Source of the DNA: Gammaproteobacteria bacterium
GTDB lineage: Bacteria > Pseudomonadota > Gammaproteobacteria > Pseudomonadales > Pseudohongiellaceae
DNA length: 47,466 nucleotides
Assembly: GCA_029244985.1 (NCBI GenBank)
Contig: JAQWQD010000002.1
Span: 1-47,466, forward strand
Direction of reading: 5' to 3'
Part shown: piece after piece, positions 7,213-16,961 of the stretch
Layout of the letters: each line of letters starts with the position of its first letter
Position numbering within the stretch: the first letter of the stretch is position 1
Notes under the pieces: model-generated
Told to the model about the DNA's origin: nothing
Seen by the model: the letters and a program-made list of their open reading frames with translations, nothing else
The model's database searches: none
Translations under genes and position numbers: made by a program

Positions 7213-10200
7213 ATGAATCGATTTCACCAAATGTATTCACCCCCTCCGTTCCCGATGTCGAAGATTTGTCGATCGCTACTTGCAACTTGCGTTGTAGTTG
7301 CGGGTGCGCCGGTTGTGGCGCAGGCACAAGAGACAGAGCAGTTAATAGAAGAGGTAGTGGTTAGGGGTGCGCGTGCGAGTCTGCGCAATGCCCAGGAGAT
7401 CAAGAGAGATGCAGACACCTTTGTTGACGCGATAAGTGCGCTCGACATCGGTGCCTTGCCCGATCGTTCGGTACTAGAGGCCATGCAGCGGATTCCAGGT
7501 GTCTCCATTGAACGTGTAGCTTCTGGTTGGCCGGACTACTTTTCGGTTGAAGGTAGAGGGGTGGCGATCCGAGGTATGTCGGCCACCCGTTCCGAATTCA
7601 ACGGACGCGATGCTTTCCACGCCAGCGGGCGCGGTCTTTCTTTTGGTGATGTTGCTCCCGAGCTGTTGGCTGGTGTGAACATTTATAAGAACCAGACCGC
7701 GGACATGATTGAAGGGGGTATTGGCGGGACTGTGAGCCTAATTACCCGCAAACCTTTTGATCAAGAAGGGCAGATGATCGCGTTTAACGCGGGGGGCCGA
7801 TGGGGTGATCTTAATATGGATTGGACCCCCGAGACCTCTGGCTTGTATAGCAACCGCTGGGAGACCAGTTCTGGCGAGTTCGGTTTTTTGATCCAAGCCC
7901 AGACTTCCGAGAGGGAGGCCATTTCCAATGCCGTTCATATCAATCCTTACGTGCCTTACGATGCTTGGGCCCTTGCCGGTGCGGAAAGCTTTAGCGGCGG
8001 CCAAGTTATGGTGCCCTCAGGTGCAAACTTTACCCAGAAAGAAGATGAAAACACCACAGACGGCGGGGTTATCTCTTTCCAGTGGCGTGATATTGACAAC
8101 AAGTATCTGTTGACGGCGGAGTACATACGCTCGGCTTCGACATACAATTTTTGGCAAAATTGGCTCCGGTATGATGGGGGGACTAGCATCTCCTCAAGAA
8201 ACACGCGTGCCTACGGAGACACCCAATTCCAGTTTGATGATAACGGTGTGTTCCAGTCCGGTTTGCTGGCCCATGCCAACTGGGGCTGGCGAGCCAACGG
8301 GATGATTGGTCCGGGTGCCACTGAGCCAAATACCCGTTACGTCAATCCTTATATACCCCGCCCCTGGTATTATGGTGATGTAGGGGGTATGTCCCAGTTC
8401 GGTCATGATTTCACTACGCAAACGGAGCGGAATGAGACAAGCAGGAAGCTGGACGATATTTCCTTGAACTTTGTCTGGACACCGAATGATAGTTGGACCG
8501 TGGAGTTCGATTACCAGAACATCGATGCCACCCAAAAGCAAGATATCAATTTAATGAGCGCTACTGTGCCCGCAATGCAGCGTTTGGATGTGAGCGGTAA
8601 CAAGCCTAGCCTGGAATTGATCAGTCCTTGGAACGGCGAGCGTGACAACAACCCGGCTGCCTACAATAACGGTCTCAATCGTGCAGGCTGGACCGGTGAT
8701 CCGCTGGGTGATTCCAATTACTTTCAGGATCCAACCAGCTATTCGATGGATAGCGCTTGGGATATATTCGGACGCGACCAAGGTGATTCCGATGCGTTCC
8801 GGGTGGATGCGGACTACGCCGTGAACGATTCTTCCTGGATTACCAATATCAAGTTTGGTGCCCGTCGGGGCGAGCGTGAGCAGTTGCTTCGCGATGCCCC
8901 AGTTAGATGGGGCGCTATCTCGCCGAACTGGGCCGCCGGCGCTCTATACATGGACCATGTGGCTGATCAAGGTGCAGCGTACAATATGTTTGAAGCGACT
9001 AGCTGGTCTAACTTCCATCGCGGAGGTGTGCTGGATATTGCCGGAGGTAATCAGTTGCTGGGCTTTAGTCGTGATTACGTTCAAAGGATGCTCGACGGCG
9101 CCATCTGCTCGGGCGATCCAGCCTTTGTTCAAACGTCGCCGGCTGGCACTTGGGATGGAGGAAACCGCTGCCGCGAGGGTGTTGATAGCAGGTACGGCAT
9201 GTTCTACGAGGATGGGATAAGCAGTACTGTTGAGACCAATACAGCTGCCTATGTGCGTCTGGACTGGGAGCTTGATAACCTACCCAGGCGCGTTGCCGGT
9301 AATTTCGGTTTGCGCTACGTCGAGCTAGACCGTAAGGCCACTGGTTTCGTCCGTTCTCCTGGTCTAGATCAGTTCTGGGCCGGGACCAATTACATGCTTC
9401 CTGCTGACCAGACCGCGCCGTTGACCGGCCCTGGCGTATTGGCCTATGCACAGAGCCAAGTAGATGCGGGCAACTACGCCCAGCTGGATGATTTCTACAA
9501 CTCCGACGATAGTCTGTGGGCCAGACAAGCTTTCTGGTATCTCAATGACGCAGACCGTGCTTTCGCCACAGAGAGCTCCATGTCTCAGAGCGCCAGCAGT
9601 AAGTTCACTGATTGGCTGCCTAGCCTGAATGTGAAAGTTGAGTTGAGCGACAGATTGCTTGGCCGTTTTGCAGTCAGTAAGGCAATGGCTCAGCCAACCA
9701 TGAGCCGTATACAGAATAAAATCGGGACCAGCGCAGAGCTTGACGTAGTGCAAGGCATACCTGCCGATCCGACAAACGCCGCACGCTGGGAGACTGCGCC
9801 GCAAAGCGCCTCAGTGATTCGCTGGGAAGGTGTCGGTGGCAATCCATTCTTAGAGCCGATGGAATCCGTACAGTGGGATGCCTCGCTGGAGTGGTACTTC
9901 GCCGACGCCAGCTCGTTGACAGGCGGGGTGTTTTACAAGGATCTGAGCAATTTTTTCATCTATGGTTCCAATCCTCAACAGATTACTAATGGGTCCACCG
10001 GTCAGACCCAGACGGTATTAGTGGAATCTCAGATTAATGGTGAAGAAGGTAAAATGTACGGTTACGAACTGGCTTATACACAGTTCTTCGACATGCTACC
10101 TAGTTTCTGGAACGGTCTCGGAATGCAGGCCAACTACACCTGGATTGAAGCAAGCGGTGTGCCGGCTCACGTCGACGGCTCGGCGATGAGTCAATATGCT

Positions 10201-10575
10201 TGGAACTATGCTGAAGTAGTCAACTTGGATACCGTACCCTTAGAAGGTCAATCTGAGCACACGGCCAACCTGGTGCTGATGTACCAGAAGTACGACTGGC
10301 AGGCCCGACTCGCTTACAACTGGCGTTCCGAGTACTTGGTGAGCTACCGCGATGGGATCACCAACCTTCCGGTATGGCAAGACGACAGCGGCGTTATGGA
10401 TGCGTCTGTGATCTGGGATGTAACCGATAACGTGACCTTGTCGATCCAGGCCAACAATTTATTGGATACTGAGTCCAACCTCAGCTATGTCCTAGATAAC
10501 GGGGGCACTCGAGCTGGAAAATCTTGGTTTATTGCGGAGCGGTCAGCAATTGCTTCTGTACGTTTACGCTTCTGA
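7213..10575 (+). CDS. Large TonB-dependent outer-membrane receptor
   Basis: At 1120 residues this is longer than siderophore receptors (about 700) and in the size range of the Caulobacter/Xanthomonas-type receptors for carbohydrates and other organics. It has an N-terminal signal (core about 21-38, ending AQAQ), a TonB-box-like EEVVVRG, and a plug with ALPDRSVLEAMQRIPGVSIE and GVNIYKNQTADMIEGGIGG. The barrel ends in the expected terminal Phe (SVRLRF). A GGGAGAG site 8 nt before the ATG supports this start, although Met15 (MSKICRS) would also give a good signal peptide. It probably imports the substrate that the neighbouring exported enzymes process. Confidence 0.92.
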   Translation: MNRFHQMYSPPPFPMSKICRSLLATCVVVAGAPVVAQAQETEQLIEEVVVRGARASLRNAQEIKRDADTFVDAISALDIGALPDRSVLEAMQRIPGVSIERVASGWPDYFSVEGRGVAIRGMSATRSEFNGRDAFHASGRGLSFGDVAPELLAGVNIYKNQTADMIEGGIGGTVSLITRKPFDQEGQMIAFNAGGRWGDLNMDWTPETSGLYSNRWETSSGEFGFLIQAQTSEREAISNAVHINPYVPYDAWALAGAESFSGGQVMVPSGANFTQKEDENTTDGGVISFQWRDIDNKYLLTAEYIRSASTYNFWQNWLRYDGGTSISSRNTRAYGDTQFQFDDNGVFQSGLLAHANWGWRANGMIGPGATEPNTRYVNPYIPRPWYYGDVGGMSQFGHDFTTQTERNETSRKLDDISLNFVWTPNDSWTVEFDYQNIDATQKQDINLMSATVPAMQRLDVSGNKPSLELISPWNGERDNNPAAYNNGLNRAGWTGDPLGDSNYFQDPTSYSMDSAWDIFGRDQGDSDAFRVDADYAVNDSSWITNIKFGARRGEREQLLRDAPVRWGAISPNWAAGALYMDHVADQGAAYNMFEATSWSNFHRGGVLDIAGGNQLLGFSRDYVQRMLDGAICSGDPAFVQTSPAGTWDGGNRCREGVDSRYGMFYEDGISSTVETNTAAYVRLDWELDNLPRRVAGNFGLRYVELDRKATGFVRSPGLDQFWAGTNYMLPADQTAPLTGPGVLAYAQSQVDAGNYAQLDDFYNSDDSLWARQAFWYLNDADRAFATESSMSQSASSKFTDWLPSLNVKVELSDRLLGRFAVSKAMAQPTMSRIQNKIGTSAELDVVQGIPADPTNAARWETAPQSASVIRWEGVGGNPFLEPMESVQWDASLEWYFADASSLTGGVFYKDLSNFFIYGSNPQQITNGSTGQTQTVLVESQINGEEGKMYGYELAYTQFFDMLPSFWNGLGMQANYTWIEASGVPAHVDGSAMSQYAWNYAEVVNLDTVPLEGQSEHTANLVLMYQKYDWQARLAYNWRSEYLVSYRDGITNLPVWQDDSGVMDASVIWDVTDNVTLSIQANNLLDTESNLSYVLDNGGTRAGKSWFIAERSAIASVRLRF

Positions 10576-10589
10576 TAGCCAGGGCAAGG

Positions 10590-10661
10590 AAGGCATTTGC
10601 AACTTTTTCTATATAATTGAGGTAATAGGAGTAATTAGATAAGAAGTTGTAAATTAGGAGC
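10590..10661 (+). repeat. 72-bp leader element, copy A
   Basis: This 72-bp stretch matches 17138-17209 at 68 of 72 positions with no gaps. Its ends carry an inverted repeat: TTTGCAACTT (10596-10605) and AAGTTGTAAA (10644-10653). TATAAT occurs at 10612-10617 and AGGAG at 10656-10660. It starts 14 bp after the receptor stop and 115 bp before the next gene. A second hairpin (TCGCGC/GCGCGA, 10669-10687) follows. It is probably a promoter plus operator or 5' leader shared with copy B. Confidence 0.75.
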
Positions 10662-10775
10662 GCTGAAGTCGCGCGTAACATGCGCGACAGGCAGCCAAAT
10701 AACTTGGAAGGTGCAGAACCTTTAAGTGGGTCTTAGATAGAAAACTTTAGAATAGGAAGATCAAAGGTACAAACA

Positions 10776-11807
10776 ATGAATAAAGCAGTATTAAGTATTC
10801 TAGTCGCTCTCCCTCTTGCATTTGTTCAATCTCTGCTAATTGCCCAGGAAAGTTTTCCGCGCACGCCATCGGGTAAACCGGACTTCAGTGGAAATTATGA
10901 TACGTCATCCCTGACTCCGATGAACCGCCCGGCAGAATTTGGTGATCGGGAGTATTATACTGCGGAAGAAGTTATGGCAATTAGTGATGGCGCGGCAAAT
11001 AGGCTCGCTTACGGGGACGAACCGCTTGATCCTGATCGCTCTGCACCAGAGGCTGGCGCTAATGTAGGCGCCTACGATGGTTTCTGGATGAATTTTGGGG
11101 ACAGTGCCTCTGCCATTAACGGAAATTACCGAACTTCCATTATTACTTACCCTGAAAATGGACGGATGCCTGCGCTTACTGAAGAAGGTAAGGAAAAAGC
11201 TGCCATGAGGATTCCCTTTGAATGGCCACAGGAATACTCAAAGGGTGGTGCATGGTGGCTGGAAGAGCCCGACGTTCATCCTTTCGACGGTCCTGAGAAT
11301 TTATCTCTAGGGACTCGTTGCATCTACACTGGCGTTGCGTCGCTTCCTGTCACTTCGCTACCCTACAACAACATAAAAAAAGTCGTACAAACTGAAGACT
11401 ATTTGATGATTTATATCGAGTGGAATCACTGGGCTCGGATAATCCGCATCAATGATGGAGAGCACAAGCATGTTAGTCATGCATCATACGATGGAGATTC
11501 TATTGCATGGTGGGAGGGAGACACCCTTGTGGTTGAAACAGTTAATATTCTTAACGAGGCTCCTCGCGAAGTGGCTGACCGTCGTATAGTAGAACGATTC
11601 AGTCGCAACGACGATGGTGGCATAGTCTATGGTTATACAGTGGAAGACGCTAATTATACTGATTCCTATAGCGCTGAAGTGAGTTGGAGATTAACTGACA
11701 AGGAGCCCTATGAGTTTGCATGCCACGAAGGAAACCACGCTATGATTGGGATTCTTGCGGGCGCGCGTCGGCAGGAAATGGAATACCGAAAAAACAACAG
11801 TTTGTGA
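10776..11807 (+). CDS. Exported protein with C-terminal ACHEGN-type motif, paralogue 1
   Basis: This 343-residue protein has a signal peptide (1-24, ending IAQ). I know of no assigned function for the family. Recurrent features are an N-terminal GKPDFSGNYD, then PMNRPAEFGDREYYTAEEV, a central WWEGDTLVVETVN and a C-terminal YEFACHEGNHAMIGIL. A second member (22903-23943) shares all four in the same order. The single conserved Cys-His-Glu near the end could bind metal or substrate, but this is speculation. It follows the big receptor and copy A of the 72-bp element and is closed by a terminator, so it is probably an independent transcript. Confidence 0.75.
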   Translation: MNKAVLSILVALPLAFVQSLLIAQESFPRTPSGKPDFSGNYDTSSLTPMNRPAEFGDREYYTAEEVMAISDGAANRLAYGDEPLDPDRSAPEAGANVGAYDGFWMNFGDSASAINGNYRTSIITYPENGRMPALTEEGKEKAAMRIPFEWPQEYSKGGAWWLEEPDVHPFDGPENLSLGTRCIYTGVASLPVTSLPYNNIKKVVQTEDYLMIYIEWNHWARIIRINDGEHKHVSHASYDGDSIAWWEGDTLVVETVNILNEAPREVADRRIVERFSRNDDGGIVYGYTVEDANYTDSYSAEVSWRLTDKEPYEFACHEGNHAMIGILAGARRQEMEYRKNNSL

Positions 11808-11835
11808 AACCAAATTATGGATGGGATGCCTGAAC

Positions 11836-11868
11836 AAAAAAAGCCGAGCTTTGTAGCCCGGCTTTTTT
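11836..11868 (+). terminator. Rho-independent terminator
   Basis: An A-run leads into GCCGAGC, a 6-nt loop and GCCCGGC (one mismatch), then TTTTTT. The hairpin begins 28 bp after the preceding stop codon. The A- and T-runs extend the stem and make it usable in both directions. The region from here to 12113 has no further gene. Confidence 0.85.
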
Positions 11869-12113
11869 GCTTTGTCCTTTCCTTAAAATTTGTCCCGCCC
11901 CGAAATCAGTTAACACATAAACGGCTTGTTATGAAAAGTACTACTCCTTTTAGATCAAAGCACTCGCAAGGCGGAGGCAGTCTTCTTTACTTTTTTATAA
12001 AAATTTCGTAGGTAAATATACTGCTGACAAATTACCCATATGAGAAGAGTTAGAATAACTATTTGCAATGCCTGAAAGACAACCCCGAACATAATTGCAA
12101 CAGAGGTGCTTAA

Positions 12114-13019
12114 ATGAAGATTGGTGTTAATGTAAGCTGTTTCGGTTTACTTTGTCTACTGCTGCTCGGACCTTCGCTTAGTGCTCAGGACATCCCTACG
12201 ATGACAGCAGCGGAGCTGGCACGGGTGCAGGTGCGCGCCGTGCCTGGCAAGGATAATCTGTATCTTGTCCCTGGCTTCGGCGGCAATAGTGGGGGCAACG
12301 TGATATTTTTGGTCACTGACGAAGGTGTGCTAGTTGTAGACAATAAGTTTTTCTACAGCTATCCGGAGATCATGGAGCAGTTGAGGAAAGTGACGGATAA
12401 AGATATCCGCTATATGCTCAACACCCACCACCATTACGATCATGCGGGCAGTAACGCGGACTTCCTCGAGGATGGTATACCGATTCTGGCTCACCGCAAT
12501 GTGCGCACCAATGTGTTACGTGATGAGCGGAATGCCCCGGAGGGAGCGCCAGTTATTCTCTACGAAAAAAGCGCTACTGTGGTGTTGGGTGGACAGGAAG
12601 TTAACGCCCATTATTTCGGCCGTGGCCATACTAGTGGTGATTCGGTAATTCATTTCCCTGCGCTACGCACGGTACACACCGGCGACCTGGTTCTCTGGGG
12701 CGATCGTCTGGATGGCAGCACAATGTCACCCTTCTTTGACTATGACAACGGTGGCAGTGCGGCGGATTGGACAGCGACGCTGGATGGTCTATTGACGCTG
12801 GATTTCGATACCGCTATTCCTGGTCATGGCCCAATCCTAAGAAAGGTCGATATCCGTATATTTCGCAGTAAACTCGATCAGTTTATGACTCGGATAAAGG
12901 TGCTAATAGATAATGGAGTAGGGCGTGACCGCATAGCCGCGGAGTTGGATATCGCCGATTTGAACTGGCCCATGCCGCCGGGCCGCATTGAATCCATATA
13001 CGATGAATTGACTCAATAG
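12114..13019 (+). CDS. Exported metallo-beta-lactamase-fold hydrolase 1
   Basis: This 301-residue protein has a signal peptide (1-24, ending LSAQ) and one MBL domain. The zinc motif HxHxDH is present as HHHYDH (His105, His107, Asp109, His110). The later metal-site segments GRGHTSGD, HTGDLV and IPGHGPI are also intact. The family hydrolyses esters, lactones, thioesters or lactams; the overall form is closest to broad-specificity periplasmic MBL proteins rather than a defined resistance enzyme. It is followed by the second VOC gene after 76 bp, and the two may be co-transcribed. Confidence 0.85.
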   Translation: MKIGVNVSCFGLLCLLLLGPSLSAQDIPTMTAAELARVQVRAVPGKDNLYLVPGFGGNSGGNVIFLVTDEGVLVVDNKFFYSYPEIMEQLRKVTDKDIRYMLNTHHHYDHAGSNADFLEDGIPILAHRNVRTNVLRDERNAPEGAPVILYEKSATVVLGGQEVNAHYFGRGHTSGDSVIHFPALRTVHTGDLVLWGDRLDGSTMSPFFDYDNGGSAADWTATLDGLLTLDFDTAIPGHGPILRKVDIRIFRSKLDQFMTRIKVLIDNGVGRDRIAAELDIADLNWPMPPGRIESIYDELTQ

Positions 13020-13095
13020 ACCGCGTCGGGCAGGCGAATACAAGCAGTTCAGGCCCACGTAAAATTTTAAATTTCATAACAAGGAGAATATATAA

Positions 13096-13899
13096 ATGAC
13101 ACCATCAGCACTCAGGCAGCTGCTGCCAATAGTCGCACTCACTCTGATCACATCTTCAGGAACGCGGGCTGACACGATGCCGATTCACACTGTTACCACC
13201 ACTAAGTTTACGGTGGAGGACGCCGAGGTCAGTAAGGCGTTCTATGAGGACTTACTTGGCATCCCGGAGTTACGTCGCTATGTGGATGAGGGGCGACTGG
13301 TGGAGCCGTTCATGGGGTGGGTCGAGGATGGCCGGATAGGGCTGCTCGACTACAGTGAGAAGGAGACGCTAAAGAAGAGCTCAGCCCCGGTCTCGGCCAT
13401 TTCCGTGCCTGACTTGGAAGAATTGGCAGCTCGGTTCGAAAGTGCAGGACAGCAGTTTCCGATATACGACATCGGCGGAGGAACGCGACTCTCCATCGTC
13501 AATGATCCGAGCGGTAACGCCATCGAGATAGTCGAGGTCGAGGGACCACCGGCAGTGATGGGGGCTCGGCTCATAGTCGAGGACCGTGCGGCGGCCGAAG
13601 AGTGGTTTCTTGAAGTCTTCGACGTGGAGCCGGACAATCGTATTGTTACTGACAACTTCGATGAAGTATTCCTAAAAATGGGTGGGGGTTTATTCTTCGC
13701 ACTTTACGAGCCAAAGGACGAGCCCCCTCTGCCCAAGAGTAATTATCCAGTGGTAGCCATCTACTCAACTGATTATGACGGTGTTCTTGAGCGGATCAAG
13801 GCTCTCGGCCTTTACGTTCGGGAGCGCGGCGACGGATTGTTGTTTGCCCGTGATCCCTCGGGGAACGTTGTCGAGGTCGTTCGCCAGACGGCTCGCTAA
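13096..13899 (+). CDS. Exported double VOC-fold protein 2
   Basis: This 267-residue protein is clearly paralogous to the protein at 5996-6796, with the same two-module layout, shared DPSGN closures and shared blocks such as ARLIVEDRAAAEE. The signal peptide is residues 1-25 (ending TRAD). An AAGGAG site stands 10 nt before the ATG. As in the paralogue, the first metal position of module 1 lies in TTKFTV and is not His. Even the 3' flanks begin alike (GAGAGCCT), so the duplication included downstream sequence. The two copies bracket the large receptor, which suggests that both act on what it imports. Confidence 0.8.
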   Translation: MTPSALRQLLPIVALTLITSSGTRADTMPIHTVTTTKFTVEDAEVSKAFYEDLLGIPELRRYVDEGRLVEPFMGWVEDGRIGLLDYSEKETLKKSSAPVSAISVPDLEELAARFESAGQQFPIYDIGGGTRLSIVNDPSGNAIEIVEVEGPPAVMGARLIVEDRAAAEEWFLEVFDVEPDNRIVTDNFDEVFLKMGGGLFFALYEPKDEPPLPKSNYPVVAIYSTDYDGVLERIKALGLYVRERGDGLLFARDPSGNVVEVVRQTAR

Positions 13900-14253
13900 T
13901 TGAGAGCCTCGCAGTCCCATCAGAGCTGCTGTGATGCAACAATCCTAATACCAATTTTGTAGGCGCTCGCAAGGGCGCTCTTGGTAACCTCGACGATCTG
14001 AAAAGCACTTCCCAATACCTAAGCCTGGCTATTAACCTTGCTCGTGACGGTCGTGATGGGCCAGCTAAAAGCGAATCAACTTGTTCACTCGCGTCTTAAT
14101 TTAGATATCTTCATTTACAAGCACTTCTTCAGTTCATCTAACGGCAATACTTGGATTCGGAGATACTTTATAATCCCAGCCCGCACAAGCCATTGTTAGA
14201 CTCGCTTTCAGTGGTAATTATTGAGGTGATCGCCAATCTTCTCAGAGGTTTTT
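13900..14253. other. 354-nt gap without a recognisable gene
   Basis: No reading frame here has a ribosome site or family pattern. The direct repeat GGCGCT occurs twice near 13962-13979. The last 20 bp carry the CAGAGG ribosome site of the amidohydrolase. The promoter of that gene is presumably here, but I see no clear -35/-10 pair. Confidence 0.5.
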
Positions 14254-15615
14254 ATGAAACGACTTCAGCTTGCGGTATTTGGACTGGTCCTGGCCTTGAC
14301 TGGCTGTGGAGAGAGTGTGGGACCGATACTAGAGGCTGGAGATTTGGCCCTCGTCGGGGCGCAGTTGATTGATGGAACCGGCGCGGCAGCCACGTTAGAT
14401 TCGGTCATAGTGATTCGTGATGGACGGGTCACTGCGGCCGGTTCACGGGAGACTACCCCTGTTCCCGCCGGTGCGGAAGTGATTGATGTTACCGGCAAGT
14501 CGATTATTCCCGGTCTGGTTAACATGCATGTGCACTATCGTGGCGAGAGCGCCGACATTAAGAGTCAGTTCAATGCGCAGCTCTACTATGGCGTGACAAC
14601 CGCACGAAGTATCGGCAGCGACTCGCCGGAAGCTGTTGGGTTCTTGCTCGAAGCCAACGCCGATCGGCCGGACTTTCCGCGCGCGTACACCGCAGGTCTT
14701 GGATTCTCGCACCCCGGAGGTTTTAACGCGGGCGGACGGAACGCGCCGGCGACGGAAGACGAGGCACGGATGCTGGTCCGGAAGCAGATTGAGCTTGGCG
14801 TGCAGTTTATCAAGATGTGGGTCAATGACGTGGCGCAGCCTGGCTTAAAGATCCGGCCTGAGATTCGGGTGGCGATTATCGATGAGGCGATCCGCAATGG
14901 GGCCTTGCCGGTTGCCCACATCGATGGCGAAGCCGACGCCATTCAGTTGATTCGGGCCGGCTTGCGGGACTTCCTCCACAGCACCGTGCTGACCTTCGGC
15001 CCCGGGGGTGGCGCTCCCGTCGACAACCCGGTGCCGTCGTCGGAATTCCTACAATTGGCGGTCGAGAACGATGTTGTGTTCACTCCTACCTTGTCTATCC
15101 GTCAGCTTGGCTGGTATTTCGCCGCGCATCCTGAGTTGCTGGATGACCCTAGTTTACGGGCGGTCTTCAATCCTGATGCCTTGGCTCGATGGGATAATCC
15201 TGAACGCCGGGCGGAAGTGGTTGATGCGGACAACTTTGAGAACAGCAAGGCGGCATTTCGACAGCTTCAGGACTTCCTCAAGACGATCCACGATGCCGGT
15301 ATTCAGGTCGCCATTGGTACTGATGCGGGCACCGCTAATGTGCCGTTCGGGTGGGGCTTGCATCGTGAGATGGCGATATATGTCGAGGCTGGCCTGACAC
15401 CGATGCAGGCTATTGTTGCGGCAACGGCCACGGGGGCTGCACAGTTACCTCCCCTAGGCGAAGCTGATTTTGGAACCCTAGTGCCCGGTAAGGTGGCAGA
15501 TCTAGTCGTTCTCGATGCCGATCCACTGGTGGATATCCGCAATACGCTGAAGATCGACCAGGTGATGCGGATGGGCGAATGGCTAGACCGTACGCGATTA
15601 TTGCCGATCAAGTAG
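14254..15615 (+). CDS. Amidohydrolase-family lipoprotein
   Basis: This 453-residue protein has a lipoprotein signal (LALTGC, Cys18) and a metal-dependent amidohydrolase barrel. MHVH (His92, His94) is the N-terminal metal motif. The candidate bridging Lys is in FIKMWVND, with later His residues in VAHIDG and FLHST. The catalytic Asp is in IGTDAGTANVPFG, and the C-terminal strand VPGKVADLVVLDADP is typical of the imidazolonepropionase/prolidase-like group. It would hydrolyse an amide, ester or lactone at the membrane surface; the substrate is unknown. It is preceded by an AGAGG site and followed by a strong hairpin. Confidence 0.85.
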   Translation: MKRLQLAVFGLVLALTGCGESVGPILEAGDLALVGAQLIDGTGAAATLDSVIVIRDGRVTAAGSRETTPVPAGAEVIDVTGKSIIPGLVNMHVHYRGESADIKSQFNAQLYYGVTTARSIGSDSPEAVGFLLEANADRPDFPRAYTAGLGFSHPGGFNAGGRNAPATEDEARMLVRKQIELGVQFIKMWVNDVAQPGLKIRPEIRVAIIDEAIRNGALPVAHIDGEADAIQLIRAGLRDFLHSTVLTFGPGGGAPVDNPVPSSEFLQLAVENDVVFTPTLSIRQLGWYFAAHPELLDDPSLRAVFNPDALARWDNPERRAEVVDADNFENSKAAFRQLQDFLKTIHDAGIQVAIGTDAGTANVPFGWGLHREMAIYVEAGLTPMQAIVAATATGAAQLPPLGEADFGTLVPGKVADLVVLDADPLVDIRNTLKIDQVMRMGEWLDRTRLLPIK

Positions 15616-15624
15616 ACGCATTGA

Positions 15625-15651
15625 TTAGCCAGCGCCGAGAGTGCTGGCTAA
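15625..15651 (+). terminator. Perfect 9-bp hairpin after the amidohydrolase gene
   Basis: TTAGCCAGC (15625-15633) pairs perfectly with GCTGGCTAA (15643-15651), 10 nt after the stop codon. The T-run is weak (ATCCTTCC). The next 268 nt up to the opposite-strand gene contain no gene that I can support. Confidence 0.6.
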
Positions 15652-15919
15652 CATCCTTCCTAGTTTAATCAGCAGCTAGCGAGTTCTCGTGCTGCTCCTT
15701 GAGACTTGCCATACCCAACAGCTTTCTTCCACGTATCTGTGGGCTTTTCGCAGGCTGTCGAGGAAATCCATGGTAGTGATCGTCGCCACCCATGGAGGGC
15801 TTTTTCCGCTGCGGATCAGATCGGTCGTGGACGGCGTCGCTCAGAGAAGTGCCAGTCGGCGACTGGTTCTCTAGGTCGGTGGCAAGAGGGTCAACTGCTC
15901 CTCAACGGTGCGCGCTCAA

Positions 15920-16885
15920 TCAGTCGTTGAGACTGCTGAAGACCTGTTGGATCCAAGTGGGGATAGTCATGAAGCCGGTGAACTTGGAGTATTCGTCTGG
16001 TAGCCCAGTTTCCTGGATATCATCGAGTGATTTCCCCGCTGACTTTTGCTTCTCCACGATGTCGATCGTTGCCGCGATTCGGTCGTGGTAGGCCTGCAGT
16101 TCGGTCTTTGTCGTCATGGGGCCGTGGCCGGGGATGACTTTGGTATCATCGTCGATCATCGCCAACATTGCGGCGATGTTATCCCGCAGTCCGGTAGCCG
16201 AGCCGCCCACTGGGAGATCGATGAATGGATAACCGTTGAGGTTGACGTACTGGTCACCGGTGTGGATGACGTTCGATTCCCGAAAAAAGATTACTGCATC
16301 CCCATCCGTGTGTGAGGCATTGCCGAGGTAGATAACGTCGATATCCTCTCCGTTCCAATGGAAGGTGACGTTTTCCTTGAAGGTCAGCACCGGTATTGCC
16401 TCAGCTGGGTGCGGTTCTTCGCGAAAATTTGATCCTGCCTCCCGTCCTTCCAAGAGACGCGTTCGCACGCTGTGGTGTGCGATGATTAAAGACTCTTCAC
16501 CGAACGCAGCGTTACCGCCGGCATGATCGTAGTGGTAGTGGCTGTTAACAAGGAAGTCGACCTTTCCTTGCTGAATGCTAGCGACCGCCTCTTTGATATC
16601 GTCCGTAAGCGGCATTAGCTGGTCGTCAACCATGAGTATCCCATCTTCACCGGCGGATACAGCTATGTTGCCACCGTAAGCTGGAACGGGCTCGATCCAC
16701 CACACTATGTCGCTGAGCTTGTGGACCTTTTGCTCGACCAGGGAGAGATCTTGTGCCGAGGCAGATATGCCGCAGAGACAAGACGCCATCAAGGAAAAAA
16801 TGAGAAGTTCTCGGAATCCATCAGCGTGTATTCGCTTCTCCATCGTCTTTCTTTTTTTGCTGGATCGCATGCCCTGCTGTACCAT
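15920..16885 (-). CDS. Exported metallo-beta-lactamase-fold hydrolase 2
   Basis: This 321-residue protein has a signal peptide (core about 25-42, ending ASAQ). The zinc motif is SHYHYDH (His116, His118, Asp120, His121), followed by HTDGDAV, HTGDQ and IPGHGPM. A GAGGA site just before the ATG supports the longer start, although Met15 is possible. It reads away from the DUF1592 gene, with a 332-bp divergent promoter region between them. It resembles the MBL protein at 12.1 kb in fold and export but is not a recent duplicate. It is a probable hydrolase of an ester, lactone or amide intermediate. Confidence 0.83.
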   Translation of the reverse strand: MVQQGMRSSKKRKTMEKRIHADGFRELLIFSLMASCLCGISASAQDLSLVEQKVHKLSDIVWWIEPVPAYGGNIAVSAGEDGILMVDDQLMPLTDDIKEAVASIQQGKVDFLVNSHYHYDHAGGNAAFGEESLIIAHHSVRTRLLEGREAGSNFREEPHPAEAIPVLTFKENVTFHWNGEDIDVIYLGNASHTDGDAVIFFRESNVIHTGDQYVNLNGYPFIDLPVGGSATGLRDNIAAMLAMIDDDTKVIPGHGPMTTKTELQAYHDRIAATIDIVEKQKSAGKSLDDIQETGLPDEYSKFTGFMTIPTWIQQVFSSLND

Positions 16886-16961
16886 GTTTTTTCCTCTATC
16901 GGATTGTGTTTTAAGAGCATATTACAGACAGGTTTGGCATGTCCATGTTGCCTGATTGTTG

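Noticed and set aside
10680..10736. 18-codon possible leader peptide after leader copy A
   Set aside because: The AGGAG of the element is 19 nt from its ATG, too far for translation, and copy B has no equivalent frame.
15652..15919. Short overlapping frames between the amidohydrolase and the minus-strand MBL gene
   Set aside because: No ribosome site, no family pattern and no consistent coding frame were found.
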